A stretch of DNA of 64,000 bases, taken from NCBI RefSeq assembly GCF_900110995.1, contig NZ_FOJF01000001.1:4562803-4626802 (forward strand). Reading direction: 5' to 3'. Source of the DNA: Chitinophaga sp. YR573. GTDB taxonomy: Bacteria; Bacteroidota; Bacteroidia; Chitinophagales; Chitinophagaceae. The notes under the pieces were generated by a model. It did no database searches. It saw only the letters and a list, made by a program, of their open reading frames with translations, and was not told the origin of the DNA. How positions within the stretch are numbered: the stretch's first letter is position 1; the number at the start of each line of letters is the position of its first letter. The position numbers and the translations under genes are program-made. Positions 45,292-54,036 of the stretch are shown piece by piece.

Positions 45292-47844
45292 ATGAATGGA
45301 ATTAAAAATATAATAGCTGGTGTTGTTTTACTGATCGCTTTTAGCTTTAATATAGCATCTGCTCAAACGACTAAAGTGAAAGGACAGATAACCGACAGTA
45401 AAAACCTGTCACCGCTGCCTTTCGTGAATGTATTCATCCCGGGCACTAGCATTGGGACGGCTACAGATGCCAGCGGGCGTTTTGAGTTGGAGTTTGATGC
45501 TACCAAAGACAGTATACGTGTTGCATTTATGGGTTATAAAACCGTAGATAAACGCATTGTCCGGGGGACGGAACAAACAGTAAACTTCAGACTGGAAAGT
45601 ACCAGTAAAACACTGAATGAGTTTGTCGTAAAGAAGAAAAAAGAAAAATACCGCAATAAGGATAATCCGGCGGTGGAACTGATCCGCTTAGTGATCGATA
45701 ACCGGGATAAGAACCGGATGGAACACTACGATTATGCGCAATACAACCAGTACGAGAAGATGGAATTTGCCCTGAGTAACCTGTCTTCCAAAGTACAGAA
45801 CGGTCGTTTTACGAAAAAGTACAAGTTTATCTTCGATAACCAGGATACTACCAAAATGGAGGGTAAATCCCTGTTACCTGTTTATCTGGAAGAGAAACTG
45901 GCAGACGTTTACTACAGAAAATCCCCGGAGAAAAAGAGGGTGATCGTTACCGCTGATAAAAAGGTGAATTTCGAGAACTACATTGATAATCAGGGATTGA
46001 ATGCCTACATGAGGCATATTTACCAGGACGTGGACATGTACGACAACAATATGATGTTGTTTACCAACCAGTTCCTGAGCCCTATCGCCAATGCTGGTCC
46101 AACTTTTTACAAATACTATATCGCGGATACAATTGCTACACCCGATGGACAAAAGTTAATAGAACTGGAGTTTTATCCCCGTAGTAAAACGGATCTCTTA
46201 CTGGAAGGTAAAATGTATATCACACTGGATGGCAACTACGCCGTACAGAAAGCGGATATGACGGCCAACAAAGACATTAACCTGAACTGGGTACGTGATT
46301 TCCATCTGTATCTGGACTTTGAAAAAACACCGGACGGCAGGTACTTCATGAACAGAAGCACCATGCGTGCGGACTTTGGCGTGTTTAAGGGACGTAGCGG
46401 TATTTATGGAGAACGTGTGGTTTCCATCAAAAACATGGAGATTAACAAACCCATGCCGGAAGATTTTTACAAAGGACCATCGCTGGTAGAAGAAGATGAG
46501 AAGTTACAGAAACCAGACAGCTTCTGGGCAGATAACCGTCATGATACTTTATCTACTGCGGAATCCAAAGTATACAGTAATATCGATAGTCTGCAGCATA
46601 TGAAATCGTTCAAAAGAACGATGGAAATAGCCACCTTATTACTGGCAGGTTATAAGTCGGTAGGTCCTTTTGAAGTAGGTCCGGTAAATGCTTTTTACAG
46701 CTTTAACCCGGTAGAAGGTTTCAGGTTGCGTTTTGGTGGAAGATCAACGCCTAAACTGAATAAGAGCTTCTATGTGGAAACGTATGCCGCTTATGGTTTT
46801 AAGGATAAGCAATGGAAAGGCTATCTGGGGGCAACCTATGCATTAAATCATAAGTCGATTTACGAATTCCCTATCCGGTCTATCACTGTAAGTGCACAGC
46901 GCGAAACGAAAATACCCGGTCAGGAACTCCAGTTTATACAGGAAGATAACTTCCTTTTGTCTTTTAAAAGGGGAGATAATAACAAGTGGTTGTACAATGA
47001 TATTTACATCGCGCATTATCTGAACGAGTATAATAATCACTTCTCTTTTGATGCCGGTTTCAAACACTGGACACAAACACCTGCCGGTGAGCTGAAGTAT
47101 TATAAAAACACGGACCCTATCACATCAGATGGAAGAGATCCGATTAAAACAGCGGAGTTCTCCCTGGAATTACGCTGGGCTCCTCATGAGCAGTTTTATC
47201 AGGGTAAAGTTTACCGTATTCCTATCGCCAATAAGTATCCTATCTTTACACTCAGGGGTATTGCAGGGGTGAAAGGTATAGTAGGAAGCGGTTACAACTA
47301 TCAGAATATCTCTCTGAATATTTATAAGATGGCCTATCTGTCTCAACTGGGGTATAGTGAGATCGTACTGGAAGGTGGTTATATCTTTGGTAAGCTGCCT
47401 TATCCGCTGCTGACCGTGCACCGTGCGAACCAGTCGTATGCTTACCAGCTGGAGTCATATAACTTAATGAACTTCCTGGAATTTGTGAGTGACAGGTATG
47501 CAAGTATTAATATTGATCATAACTTTAACGGTTTTATCTTTAACAAAATTCCGCTGTTCAAGAGGCTGAAGTTCAGAGAAGTGGCAGCAGTCAAGGTCTT
47601 ATACGGTGGACTCCGTCCTGAAAACAATCCGAATAAAGATCCGTCACTGATCCAGTTCTCTAAGGATGCCACGAACATACCGGTTACTTATACACTGGGT
47701 CAGCGGCCTTATATAGAGGGTAGTATAGGTATTGCCAATATATTCAAGCTTTTGAGGGTAGACCTCGTAAGGCGTTTTACGTACCTGAACAATCCGGGAG
47801 TATCTCAATACGGGATAAGGGCACGTTTCAGATTTGATTTTTAA
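45292..47844 (+). CDS. DUF5686-type outer-membrane protein with carboxypeptidase-like domain
   Basis: The 850-residue protein has a signal peptide ('VVLLIAFSFNIASAQ'), a carboxypeptidase-regulatory-like beta-sandwich domain (about 27-105, 'KGQITDSKNLSPLPFVNVFI'), a middle DUF5686-type region with 'DGNYAVQKADMTANKDINLN', and a long C-terminal half with beta-barrel character ending 'YGIRARFRFDF', the aromatic end of outer-membrane proteins. There is no TonB plug. Its 9-bp spacing to the GtrA gene and 13 bp to the next gene put it in the lipid operon, so it may place or sense the lipids at the outer membrane. Function unknown. Confidence 0.82.
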   Translation: MNGIKNIIAGVVLLIAFSFNIASAQTTKVKGQITDSKNLSPLPFVNVFIPGTSIGTATDASGRFELEFDATKDSIRVAFMGYKTVDKRIVRGTEQTVNFRLESTSKTLNEFVVKKKKEKYRNKDNPAVELIRLVIDNRDKNRMEHYDYAQYNQYEKMEFALSNLSSKVQNGRFTKKYKFIFDNQDTTKMEGKSLLPVYLEEKLADVYYRKSPEKKRVIVTADKKVNFENYIDNQGLNAYMRHIYQDVDMYDNNMMLFTNQFLSPIANAGPTFYKYYIADTIATPDGQKLIELEFYPRSKTDLLLEGKMYITLDGNYAVQKADMTANKDINLNWVRDFHLYLDFEKTPDGRYFMNRSTMRADFGVFKGRSGIYGERVVSIKNMEINKPMPEDFYKGPSLVEEDEKLQKPDSFWADNRHDTLSTAESKVYSNIDSLQHMKSFKRTMEIATLLLAGYKSVGPFEVGPVNAFYSFNPVEGFRLRFGGRSTPKLNKSFYVETYAAYGFKDKQWKGYLGATYALNHKSIYEFPIRSITVSAQRETKIPGQELQFIQEDNFLLSFKRGDNNKWLYNDIYIAHYLNEYNNHFSFDAGFKHWTQTPAGELKYYKNTDPITSDGRDPIKTAEFSLELRWAPHEQFYQGKVYRIPIANKYPIFTLRGIAGVKGIVGSGYNYQNISLNIYKMAYLSQLGYSEIVLEGGYIFGKLPYPLLTVHRANQSYAYQLESYNLMNFLEFVSDRYASINIDHNFNGFIFNKIPLFKRLKFREVAAVKVLYGGLRPENNPNKDPSLIQFSKDATNIPVTYTLGQRPYIEGSIGIANIFKLLRVDLVRRFTYLNNPGVSQYGIRARFRFDF

Positions 47845-47857
47845 ACAGTAACTGAGC

Positions 47858-49117
47858 ATGAACAAGCAATGGAGGGATAAATTACAACAGTTGATTTATC
47901 TGGTGATCAACCCGATAGTAAAAGGGCTGATCAAAATGGGACTTACTCCCAATGCTGTCACCCTTATAGGGTTCGCATTAAATATAGGTGTAGTTATCAT
48001 ATTCGTATCAGGAGTAGAGGAAGGACATCGCGGAGATTTATCTTATGTGGGCTGGGCAGGCGCATTAACACTGTTTGCCGGGTTATTTGATATGCTGGAC
48101 GGGCAGGTAGCCCGCCTGGGTAATATGGGTTCCCGTTTTGGTGCCCTGTTCGATTCTGTACTGGACCGCTACAGCGAAATGGTATTATTCTTCGGCATCT
48201 GTTATTACCTGATAGGACATCACTACTTCCTGAGTTCCATATTTGCCTTCATCGCACTGATTGGCTCTATGATGGTAAGTTATACCAGGGCACGTGCAGA
48301 AGGACTGGGAATAGAATGTAAAGGTGGTTTAATGCAGCGTCCGGAGAGGGTAGTGATCATCTCTGTATCGGCGATTGCCTGTGGCATCACGGCACATTAT
48401 ATTGGCGGGGATTACAAACTGTTTGTACCAGGTATCCCTTTCCATATATTCGAGACTATCTCCATCTTCACTATCCCGCTGTTTGTAATGGCTATCATGA
48501 CCAACGTGACTGCTATCGGCCGTCTCATGGATGCTAAAAAGGCATTGTCCGTAGGACTGGTTTTATTGGCATTACCGCTGATGACTTTTGCAGGACATGG
48601 TAATGCAACTTTTACAGGAGATGGTAAAGATACTGGTAAACATATCGGAGAACCGGTGTTCCCTGTGCCCAGTAACATACCGCATATGTTATTTTACATG
48701 CAGCGTACGCCTAATATCAATACCATTATCTACGATCTGAATATTCAAAAGGATGGTACACTGGATGAAGATGAACCGGTGAGCGTTTACTGGATGAGGT
48801 ATGCAGATGGCGGAGAGAAAAAAGACCTGAACTACATACAACGTAAATTTGCTTACGGTATCAAAGTAAAGTCTCTGGGTAATGATAAGTACTCAGTGCA
48901 TTCGGTTGCTTACGCAAAGAAGGATATGTACCTGATGAAATCTCCTACAGGTGATTATCACATTTATGCAAAGATCGGGAATACGATGGCCATCCTTAAC
49001 CGTATTTATTTGCAGATTGAAGGTGGGAGTTTCTGGTTCCCGAATGTTGTATATATAGAGTTGAAAGGAATTGATCCTGCCAGTGGGAAAGAGATCAAGG
49101 AGCAAATTAAGCCATAA
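47858..49117 (+). CDS. CDP-alcohol phosphatidyltransferase fused to a DUF4833-like domain
   Basis: The first ~220 of 419 residues form a CDP-alcohol phosphatidyltransferase, with catalytic motif DGQVAR then G and two Asp ('MLDGQVARLGNMGSRFGALF', 'DSVLDRYSE'). With inositol phosphate as acceptor it would make phosphatidylinositol phosphate, which the PgpA-type enzyme could dephosphorylate. From about residue 230 there is a hydrophobic 'VGLVLLALPLMTFAGHG' and then a ~170-residue soluble domain like DUF4833 ('MLFYMQRTPNINTIIYDLNI', 'DEPVSVYWMRYADGG'), probably periplasmic. I did not expect this fusion; it is discussed as a finding. Confidence 0.85.
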   Translation: MNKQWRDKLQQLIYLVINPIVKGLIKMGLTPNAVTLIGFALNIGVVIIFVSGVEEGHRGDLSYVGWAGALTLFAGLFDMLDGQVARLGNMGSRFGALFDSVLDRYSEMVLFFGICYYLIGHHYFLSSIFAFIALIGSMMVSYTRARAEGLGIECKGGLMQRPERVVIISVSAIACGITAHYIGGDYKLFVPGIPFHIFETISIFTIPLFVMAIMTNVTAIGRLMDAKKALSVGLVLLALPLMTFAGHGNATFTGDGKDTGKHIGEPVFPVPSNIPHMLFYMQRTPNINTIIYDLNIQKDGTLDEDEPVSVYWMRYADGGEKKDLNYIQRKFAYGIKVKSLGNDKYSVHSVAYAKKDMYLMKSPTGDYHIYAKIGNTMAILNRIYLQIEGGSFWFPNVVYIELKGIDPASGKEIKEQIKP

Positions 49118-49123
49118 GAAAGA

Positions 49124-50098
49124 ATGATGATTCAGCGTGATAGTCCTGCGAGTATTAAAAGTGCAAAAAGCATGACGACCAAAGGACGTTTCGATATTAG
49201 AACACTACTGTTTACTACAACTATAAGTATTGCCTACCTGTTGCTATCAGCCTGGCTGGTTGGCTTCAAAACCGACCAGTTATGGCTTGTGGTTATTTTT
49301 AACGCCTGTTATTACTTCTCCTGGCATACACGTCATCTGATTACGGGATTCTCCATTTTCATCGTATACTGGATCCTGTTTGATTACATGAAAGCCTTCC
49401 CTAATTACCTGTATAATACTGTGCATATTAAGGACCTTTACGACGCAGAAAAATCTCTTTTCGGTGTAGTTGTAAATGGTGTAAAAGTAACTCCCAACGA
49501 ATACTGGTTATCACATTCACAATCCTGGATAGATATTACGTCCGGGATCTTTTATTTATGCTGGGTACCGGTACCACTGGCTTTCGCTGCCTATCTGTTC
49601 TATAACGACAGACAGGCATTCATACACTTTTCAGCTACCTTCTTACTGGTAAATCTTGTGGGTTTTGTGGTGTATTATATCTACCCGGCAGCTCCACCCT
49701 GGTATGTGCAGTTACATGGATTTGATTTCATTGCACACACGGCCGGTAATCCTGCAGGATTAACAAGGTTTGATCAGCATTTACAGGTGAATATATTCAC
49801 TGCATTGTATTCCAAAAGTTCCAATGTATTTGCAGCGATGCCATCCCTGCATTCCGCTTATCCGCTGGTAGTATTATATTATTCAAGGTATCATGTAAAG
49901 AAGGGATTCCAGGCATTGTTTGCACTGATTGCTGTGGGAATCTGGTTCTCTGCTATTTATAACAGTCATCACTATGTGCTGGATGTAGTGGCAGGTATTG
50001 CGTGTGCAGCTATCACCATCATTTTTTATAAGTATGTGCTGATAAGGAGTGCTATTTATAAAAGGATGGTTGCAGGATTATACAAAATGATTATTTAG
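49124..50098 (+). CDS. PAP2/Aur1-like membrane enzyme, candidate inositol phosphorylceramide synthase
   Basis: The 324-residue multi-pass protein has the Aur1/PAP2 motifs: 'YYIYPAAPPWYVQLHG', 'VFAAMPSLHSAYPLVVLYYS' (PSLHS) and 'YNSHHYVLDVVAG' (H-x3-D). In yeast Aur1 and in Bacteroides the matching enzyme moves phosphoinositol from phosphatidylinositol to ceramide, giving inositol phosphorylceramide. It starts 6 bp after the phosphatidyltransferase and is the last gene of the operon. Its active site should face the periplasm. Confidence 0.85.
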   Translation: MMIQRDSPASIKSAKSMTTKGRFDIRTLLFTTTISIAYLLLSAWLVGFKTDQLWLVVIFNACYYFSWHTRHLITGFSIFIVYWILFDYMKAFPNYLYNTVHIKDLYDAEKSLFGVVVNGVKVTPNEYWLSHSQSWIDITSGIFYLCWVPVPLAFAAYLFYNDRQAFIHFSATFLLVNLVGFVVYYIYPAAPPWYVQLHGFDFIAHTAGNPAGLTRFDQHLQVNIFTALYSKSSNVFAAMPSLHSAYPLVVLYYSRYHVKKGFQALFALIAVGIWFSAIYNSHHYVLDVVAGIACAAITIIFYKYVLIRSAIYKRMVAGLYKMII

Positions 50099-50169
50099 TC
50101 TGTTTAACCTGAATTACTATCGTATTACATTTAAATATATGTTAATTATTTCCCATTGTTTTTGTTAAA

Positions 50170-50267
50170 ATTGTGATAATAATTAAAAAAAATATCTAAA
50201 TTAGACCAACTAGATAAATACAACCAAAATCAGAACGCCGACTTTATTGTGATAAAAATTGTGATAA
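50170..50267 (+). repeat. Three ATTGTGATAA repeats upstream of susC
   Basis: Identical 10-mers lie at 50170-50179, 50246-50255 and 50258-50267; the last two start 12 bp apart. TGTGA resembles a CRP half-site, but no matching downstream half-site is seen. A regulator-binding role is inferred. Confidence 0.5.
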
Positions 50268-50648
50268 AAACTTGTGTATAGCATTGTAAGTGAACGATTT
50301 GGAATTGCTCTTCTGCAATTCTTTAAATGGTTTAGGTTTTTGCCGTTTTGATTTTCCAACTTGTCATTCTTGATCTATTGTCTGTTAAAGTTCAAATGAT
50401 AATTCACTTGTCGTTAGAGTATCTTGTATAATGCACCACCCTGCAGGAGACTTTTCGTATAGTGTCTTATGAAGCCTTAATTCCGCGCTGATATTATTAC
50501 CATTAATCTATTTTTTGTCATTGCTGATCTGAATGAAAATTCAGTTATCGGAGAGGGAAAGGTATGTGCAATAAGTACTATTAAAAGACCGTGGCTTATA
50601 AGGCAATAAGCAGCTTTAATTTATGTGAACAATGAATAATACGCTGAA

Positions 50649-50677
50649 CTGACTGGATTTTCGCGAAATCCAGTCAG
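50649..50677 (+). promoter_or_regulatory. 12-bp stem hairpin in the susC leader
   Basis: The arms CTGACTGGATTT (50649-50660) and AAATCCAGTCAG (50666-50677) pair perfectly around a 5-nt loop, ending 51 bp before the SusC start. It has no T-run, so it is more likely an attenuator, mRNA-stability element or operator than a plain terminator. Confidence 0.6.
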
Positions 50678-50728
50678 CAGGCTTCCTTATACAGGATTAT
50701 TCCGGGTAATAACTTTTAAAACAGAATT

Positions 50729-53700
50729 ATGAAAATTAAGCGTTTATTATGCTTTATGGCATTGCTATGCCTTGTAGTTACCAGCCCCTTGCTGGCCCAA
50801 AATACATCAAAGGTTACCGGAACCGTTTTCGATGAGGCGGGAGCTGCAATTCCCGGTGCAACTGTTCAGATCAAAGGTGGTGGAGGTGCTACAATTGCCG
50901 ATGGTAATGGTGCTTTCAGTATTAATGTTGCAAAGGCACGCATCCTTATTTTCAGAGCAATTGGATATGAAACAAAAGAAGTGACAGTGGATGGTTCTGC
51001 AATAACTGTGAAGCTTAACATAGATAAAAAAATGCTGTCGGAAGTAGTGGTAACAGGTGTTGGTACCGCTACCAGCAAAAGAAAACTGGGTATCTCAGTT
51101 GAATCAGTTACAGCAGATAAACTGGTGAACGGACCTTCTGCATCTATCGATCAGGCATTGATAGGTAAAATTCCCGGCGCTCAGATCTCTTCTACCAGCG
51201 GTAATCCAGGAGACCCTGTAAATATTCTGTTAAGAGGTGTTAATACCGTACAGAATGGTACCAAACCATTGATCATGGTGGATGGTATACAGGTTGCTGC
51301 TACAGATTTCAATTCCCTGGACCTGAGCAATGTGGAAAGAATTGAGGTGGTACAGGGTGCTGCTTCTGCTTCTATGTATGGAGCACAGGGTGCCAATGGG
51401 GTAATACAAATCTTTACTAAAAAAGGTAAGCGTGGAGCTATAGCCGTTAATTATTCTACCAGTTATACTGCAAATTCTTTCATCAACAGTGGTAACGTAC
51501 AAAAGGCTTCCCTGCATCCTTATTTAACAGATGCGAATAATAATATTGTAGATGCTTCCGGGAATATCCTCACCTATAACAGTGTGGGAGCCATTAAAGG
51601 AATATCTTATGCTTATGGTGGTGCTACCCGTTATGGCGTACTTGATCCCCGTAACATTGCCAATAAACCTTACAATGCGAATCTGAAATTTTATGATCAC
51701 TTTAAACAGGTGTTTCAGACAGGAAGTGCGCTGAATAATAATATTAGTGTTTCAGGAGCATCTGAAAAATCTGATTTCGCATTGTCTGTTTCTAATAATC
51801 ATACAGTCAGTCCCGTTATGCATAACGGAGATGTTGACCGTACCAATTTAACGGCGAACCTGGGTACAGAAGTGTTTAAAGGATTTAAGATCCGGTCGGT
51901 AACACAACTTGTATATACAAAGAATACGCTTGTTCCGGGACTGGGTGGTGCCGGTGGCTATTTATACGGTAAAGGTAATTATTCCGGTAAAGTTGGTACC
52001 ATCTACAGCTTTTTAAATACTTCCCCGTTCTTTGACCTGAAATATAAAATGGCAGATGGTAACTCTCCTGCTTTTCAGACAGCTGATTTCTTAAGTATCA
52101 ATGCGTTCAATCCTTTTTATGTACAGCAATATGCAAGCGGATTGGATAATAAGGTGGACATCATTCAAAACTTTGATGCCAACTATGAAGTAAATCATTT
52201 CCTGGAACTGGATGCTAAATATGGTATTAACTACAGGACAGAAAGCAGCCAGTGGACCTACCTTAACCAGACACAAAACGCGAATGCTGTTTTTTATAAA
52301 ACGAGAGCATACCAGTTCGCAACCGATCGTAACGGGGAAATAGACAAATGGAACTACAATACTACTTTCCAGAACTTCCTCGCCAGCGCATATATCAAAA
52401 CAGATTTTGAAAAGGATTTTAATATCCATGTACCTATTCAGACCAGTACACAGATCTCGTTCGACTATCGCAAGAATAAATACAAAGAATATGATGTATA
52501 TGGTTTAGGTCTGCCCCTTACATCACCTATTAATTTAGCTGCTGCTTCAGAAGTGCATGTGGCACCTACTTCAACTACTACAAATACCAACGGTGATTAT
52601 CAGGAGACCTTTGTTACTTATGGCTACCTGGTAAACCAGAAGATTGATTTCGGTGATTATGGTGGTATTGGCGGAGGATTCAGAAGTGACTGGTCTTCGG
52701 CTTTTGGCAGCGGTGCTTCTCCTTTTACTTTCCCACACGTTAATGGATATGTGCTGCCTTCTTCTTTTAACTTCTGGAAGGATAACCTGGAGAATACATT
52801 TTCTTATTTCAAGTTGAGAGCTGCTTATGGTGAAGCGGGTATTCAACCTGGTCCATTTGACAGATATCCTACTTTGAACCAGGGTACTATTGGTTCTTCG
52901 CTGGTGTATTCAGTTCCGACAACCACGCAGAATCCTGCCCTGAATGTAGAGGTTTCCAAAGAATTTGAAGCAGGTACTGATTTCACTGTTAATATAACAA
53001 AGGGAGCATGGTTAAGTGCCGTAAATGGTTCATTTACTTATTGGAAACGTAAGAGCGAAAATGTTATCTATACAGTAAGTTCCGCACTCTCTTCCGGTGC
53101 TACCGGTATCCTGAATAATGCGATCAATCTGTCTTCCAAAGGTGTTCAGTTTCAGTTAAACCTGCCGGTATACCGTTCCCGGGATTTTAATTGGGACTTT
53201 ACCACCAATTTCAGCCATCAGACTTCTATGATAGATAAGATTCAGGGTGGTGCAGATATTATCCTCACTTCTGCTGCAGGTAGTACTGCATTGGTATTAA
53301 CCGCAGGGCAGAAAATAGGCCAGATATACGGATTAAAAGCATTAACAAGTACAGGAGCCACTTATAAAGATGGTACCAAATACATTTCTTCAACGGATGC
53401 TGGAAAATACCAGGTTGTGAATGGCCACCTGGTGGATACAGCTACGAAGGGTATTCAGTTTTCTGCTGAGACCTATGCGTTTGGTGATCCTAACCCTAAA
53501 TTCAATGCCTCATTTATTAACGCATTTTCTTATAAAGATTTTCTCACTTTCTCTTTCCAGTTTGATTGGGTATATGGTAGTCATTTATATAACCAGACAA
53601 AAGAATGGATGTACCGTGATGGTATTCACGGAGACTTTGCAAAACCTATAACGATAAATGGAAGTACTGCTGCCTATACTGCATATTATGGTAGTGCTTA

Positions 53701-54013
53701 TTCAGGCTCGTGGGGAAGTCTCTACGGACCAGGGAACAATGCTACCAAAGATTATTTTTATGAAGACGCTTCTTTTTTAAGATTAAGAAATGTATCTCTT
53801 GGATTTGATCTGGCAAAAGTGATGAGAATTAAATATTTCAAAAAACTGCAACTGGTATTTACAGGAAGAAATATCCTTACTGTAACCAAATATACCGGGT
53901 TTGATCCTGAAGTAAGTTCCGGTGCTGTTAACTCTTCTTTCGACAGAGGAATAGATCACAGTACACTGCCTAATACTAAATCGTATATGGTTGGTTTAAA
54001 TGTAGGGTTCTAG
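50729..54013 (+). CDS. SusC/RagA TonB-dependent receptor, no STN domain
   Basis: The 1094-residue protein has a signal peptide ('LLCFMALLCLVVTSPLLAQ'), a carboxypeptidase-like domain ('KVTGTVFDEAGAAIPGATVQ'), a plug starting 'VVTGVGTATSKRKLGISVES' and a long outer-membrane barrel. Unlike the receptor at 14763 it lacks the STN domain, so it is not expected to signal through FecR; no sigma or anti-sigma gene is beside it. It is followed by SusD with 23 bp between. The substrate is unknown; the GH128-like enzyme at 57084 may hint at beta-glucan, but that gene is not in this operon. Confidence 0.93.
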   Translation: MKIKRLLCFMALLCLVVTSPLLAQNTSKVTGTVFDEAGAAIPGATVQIKGGGGATIADGNGAFSINVAKARILIFRAIGYETKEVTVDGSAITVKLNIDKKMLSEVVVTGVGTATSKRKLGISVESVTADKLVNGPSASIDQALIGKIPGAQISSTSGNPGDPVNILLRGVNTVQNGTKPLIMVDGIQVAATDFNSLDLSNVERIEVVQGAASASMYGAQGANGVIQIFTKKGKRGAIAVNYSTSYTANSFINSGNVQKASLHPYLTDANNNIVDASGNILTYNSVGAIKGISYAYGGATRYGVLDPRNIANKPYNANLKFYDHFKQVFQTGSALNNNISVSGASEKSDFALSVSNNHTVSPVMHNGDVDRTNLTANLGTEVFKGFKIRSVTQLVYTKNTLVPGLGGAGGYLYGKGNYSGKVGTIYSFLNTSPFFDLKYKMADGNSPAFQTADFLSINAFNPFYVQQYASGLDNKVDIIQNFDANYEVNHFLELDAKYGINYRTESSQWTYLNQTQNANAVFYKTRAYQFATDRNGEIDKWNYNTTFQNFLASAYIKTDFEKDFNIHVPIQTSTQISFDYRKNKYKEYDVYGLGLPLTSPINLAAASEVHVAPTSTTTNTNGDYQETFVTYGYLVNQKIDFGDYGGIGGGFRSDWSSAFGSGASPFTFPHVNGYVLPSSFNFWKDNLENTFSYFKLRAAYGEAGIQPGPFDRYPTLNQGTIGSSLVYSVPTTTQNPALNVEVSKEFEAGTDFTVNITKGAWLSAVNGSFTYWKRKSENVIYTVSSALSSGATGILNNAINLSSKGVQFQLNLPVYRSRDFNWDFTTNFSHQTSMIDKIQGGADIILTSAAGSTALVLTAGQKIGQIYGLKALTSTGATYKDGTKYISSTDAGKYQVVNGHLVDTATKGIQFSAETYAFGDPNPKFNASFINAFSYKDFLTFSFQFDWVYGSHLYNQTKEWMYRDGIHGDFAKPITINGSTAAYTAYYGSAYSGSWGSLYGPGNNATKDYFYEDASFLRLRNVSLGFDLAKVMRIKYFKKLQLVFTGRNILTVTKYTGFDPEVSSGAVNSSFDRGIDHSTLPNTKSYMVGLNVGF

Positions 54014-54036
54014 TTTTTTATCTTAAAAAGAAAGTC

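Larger units (their letters stand above)
50099..50728 (+). promoter_or_regulatory. Long AT-rich leader of the second SusC/SusD unit
   Basis: This ~630-bp gap has no convincing ORF. It holds three ATTGTGATAA repeats (50170-50267), a small GAATTGC-TCTTCT-GCAATTC stem near 50310-50335 and a strong hairpin at 50649-50677. The layout suggests regulated transcription and perhaps RNA-level control of the SusC gene. I saw no clear -33/-7 pair to assign. Confidence 0.4.
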
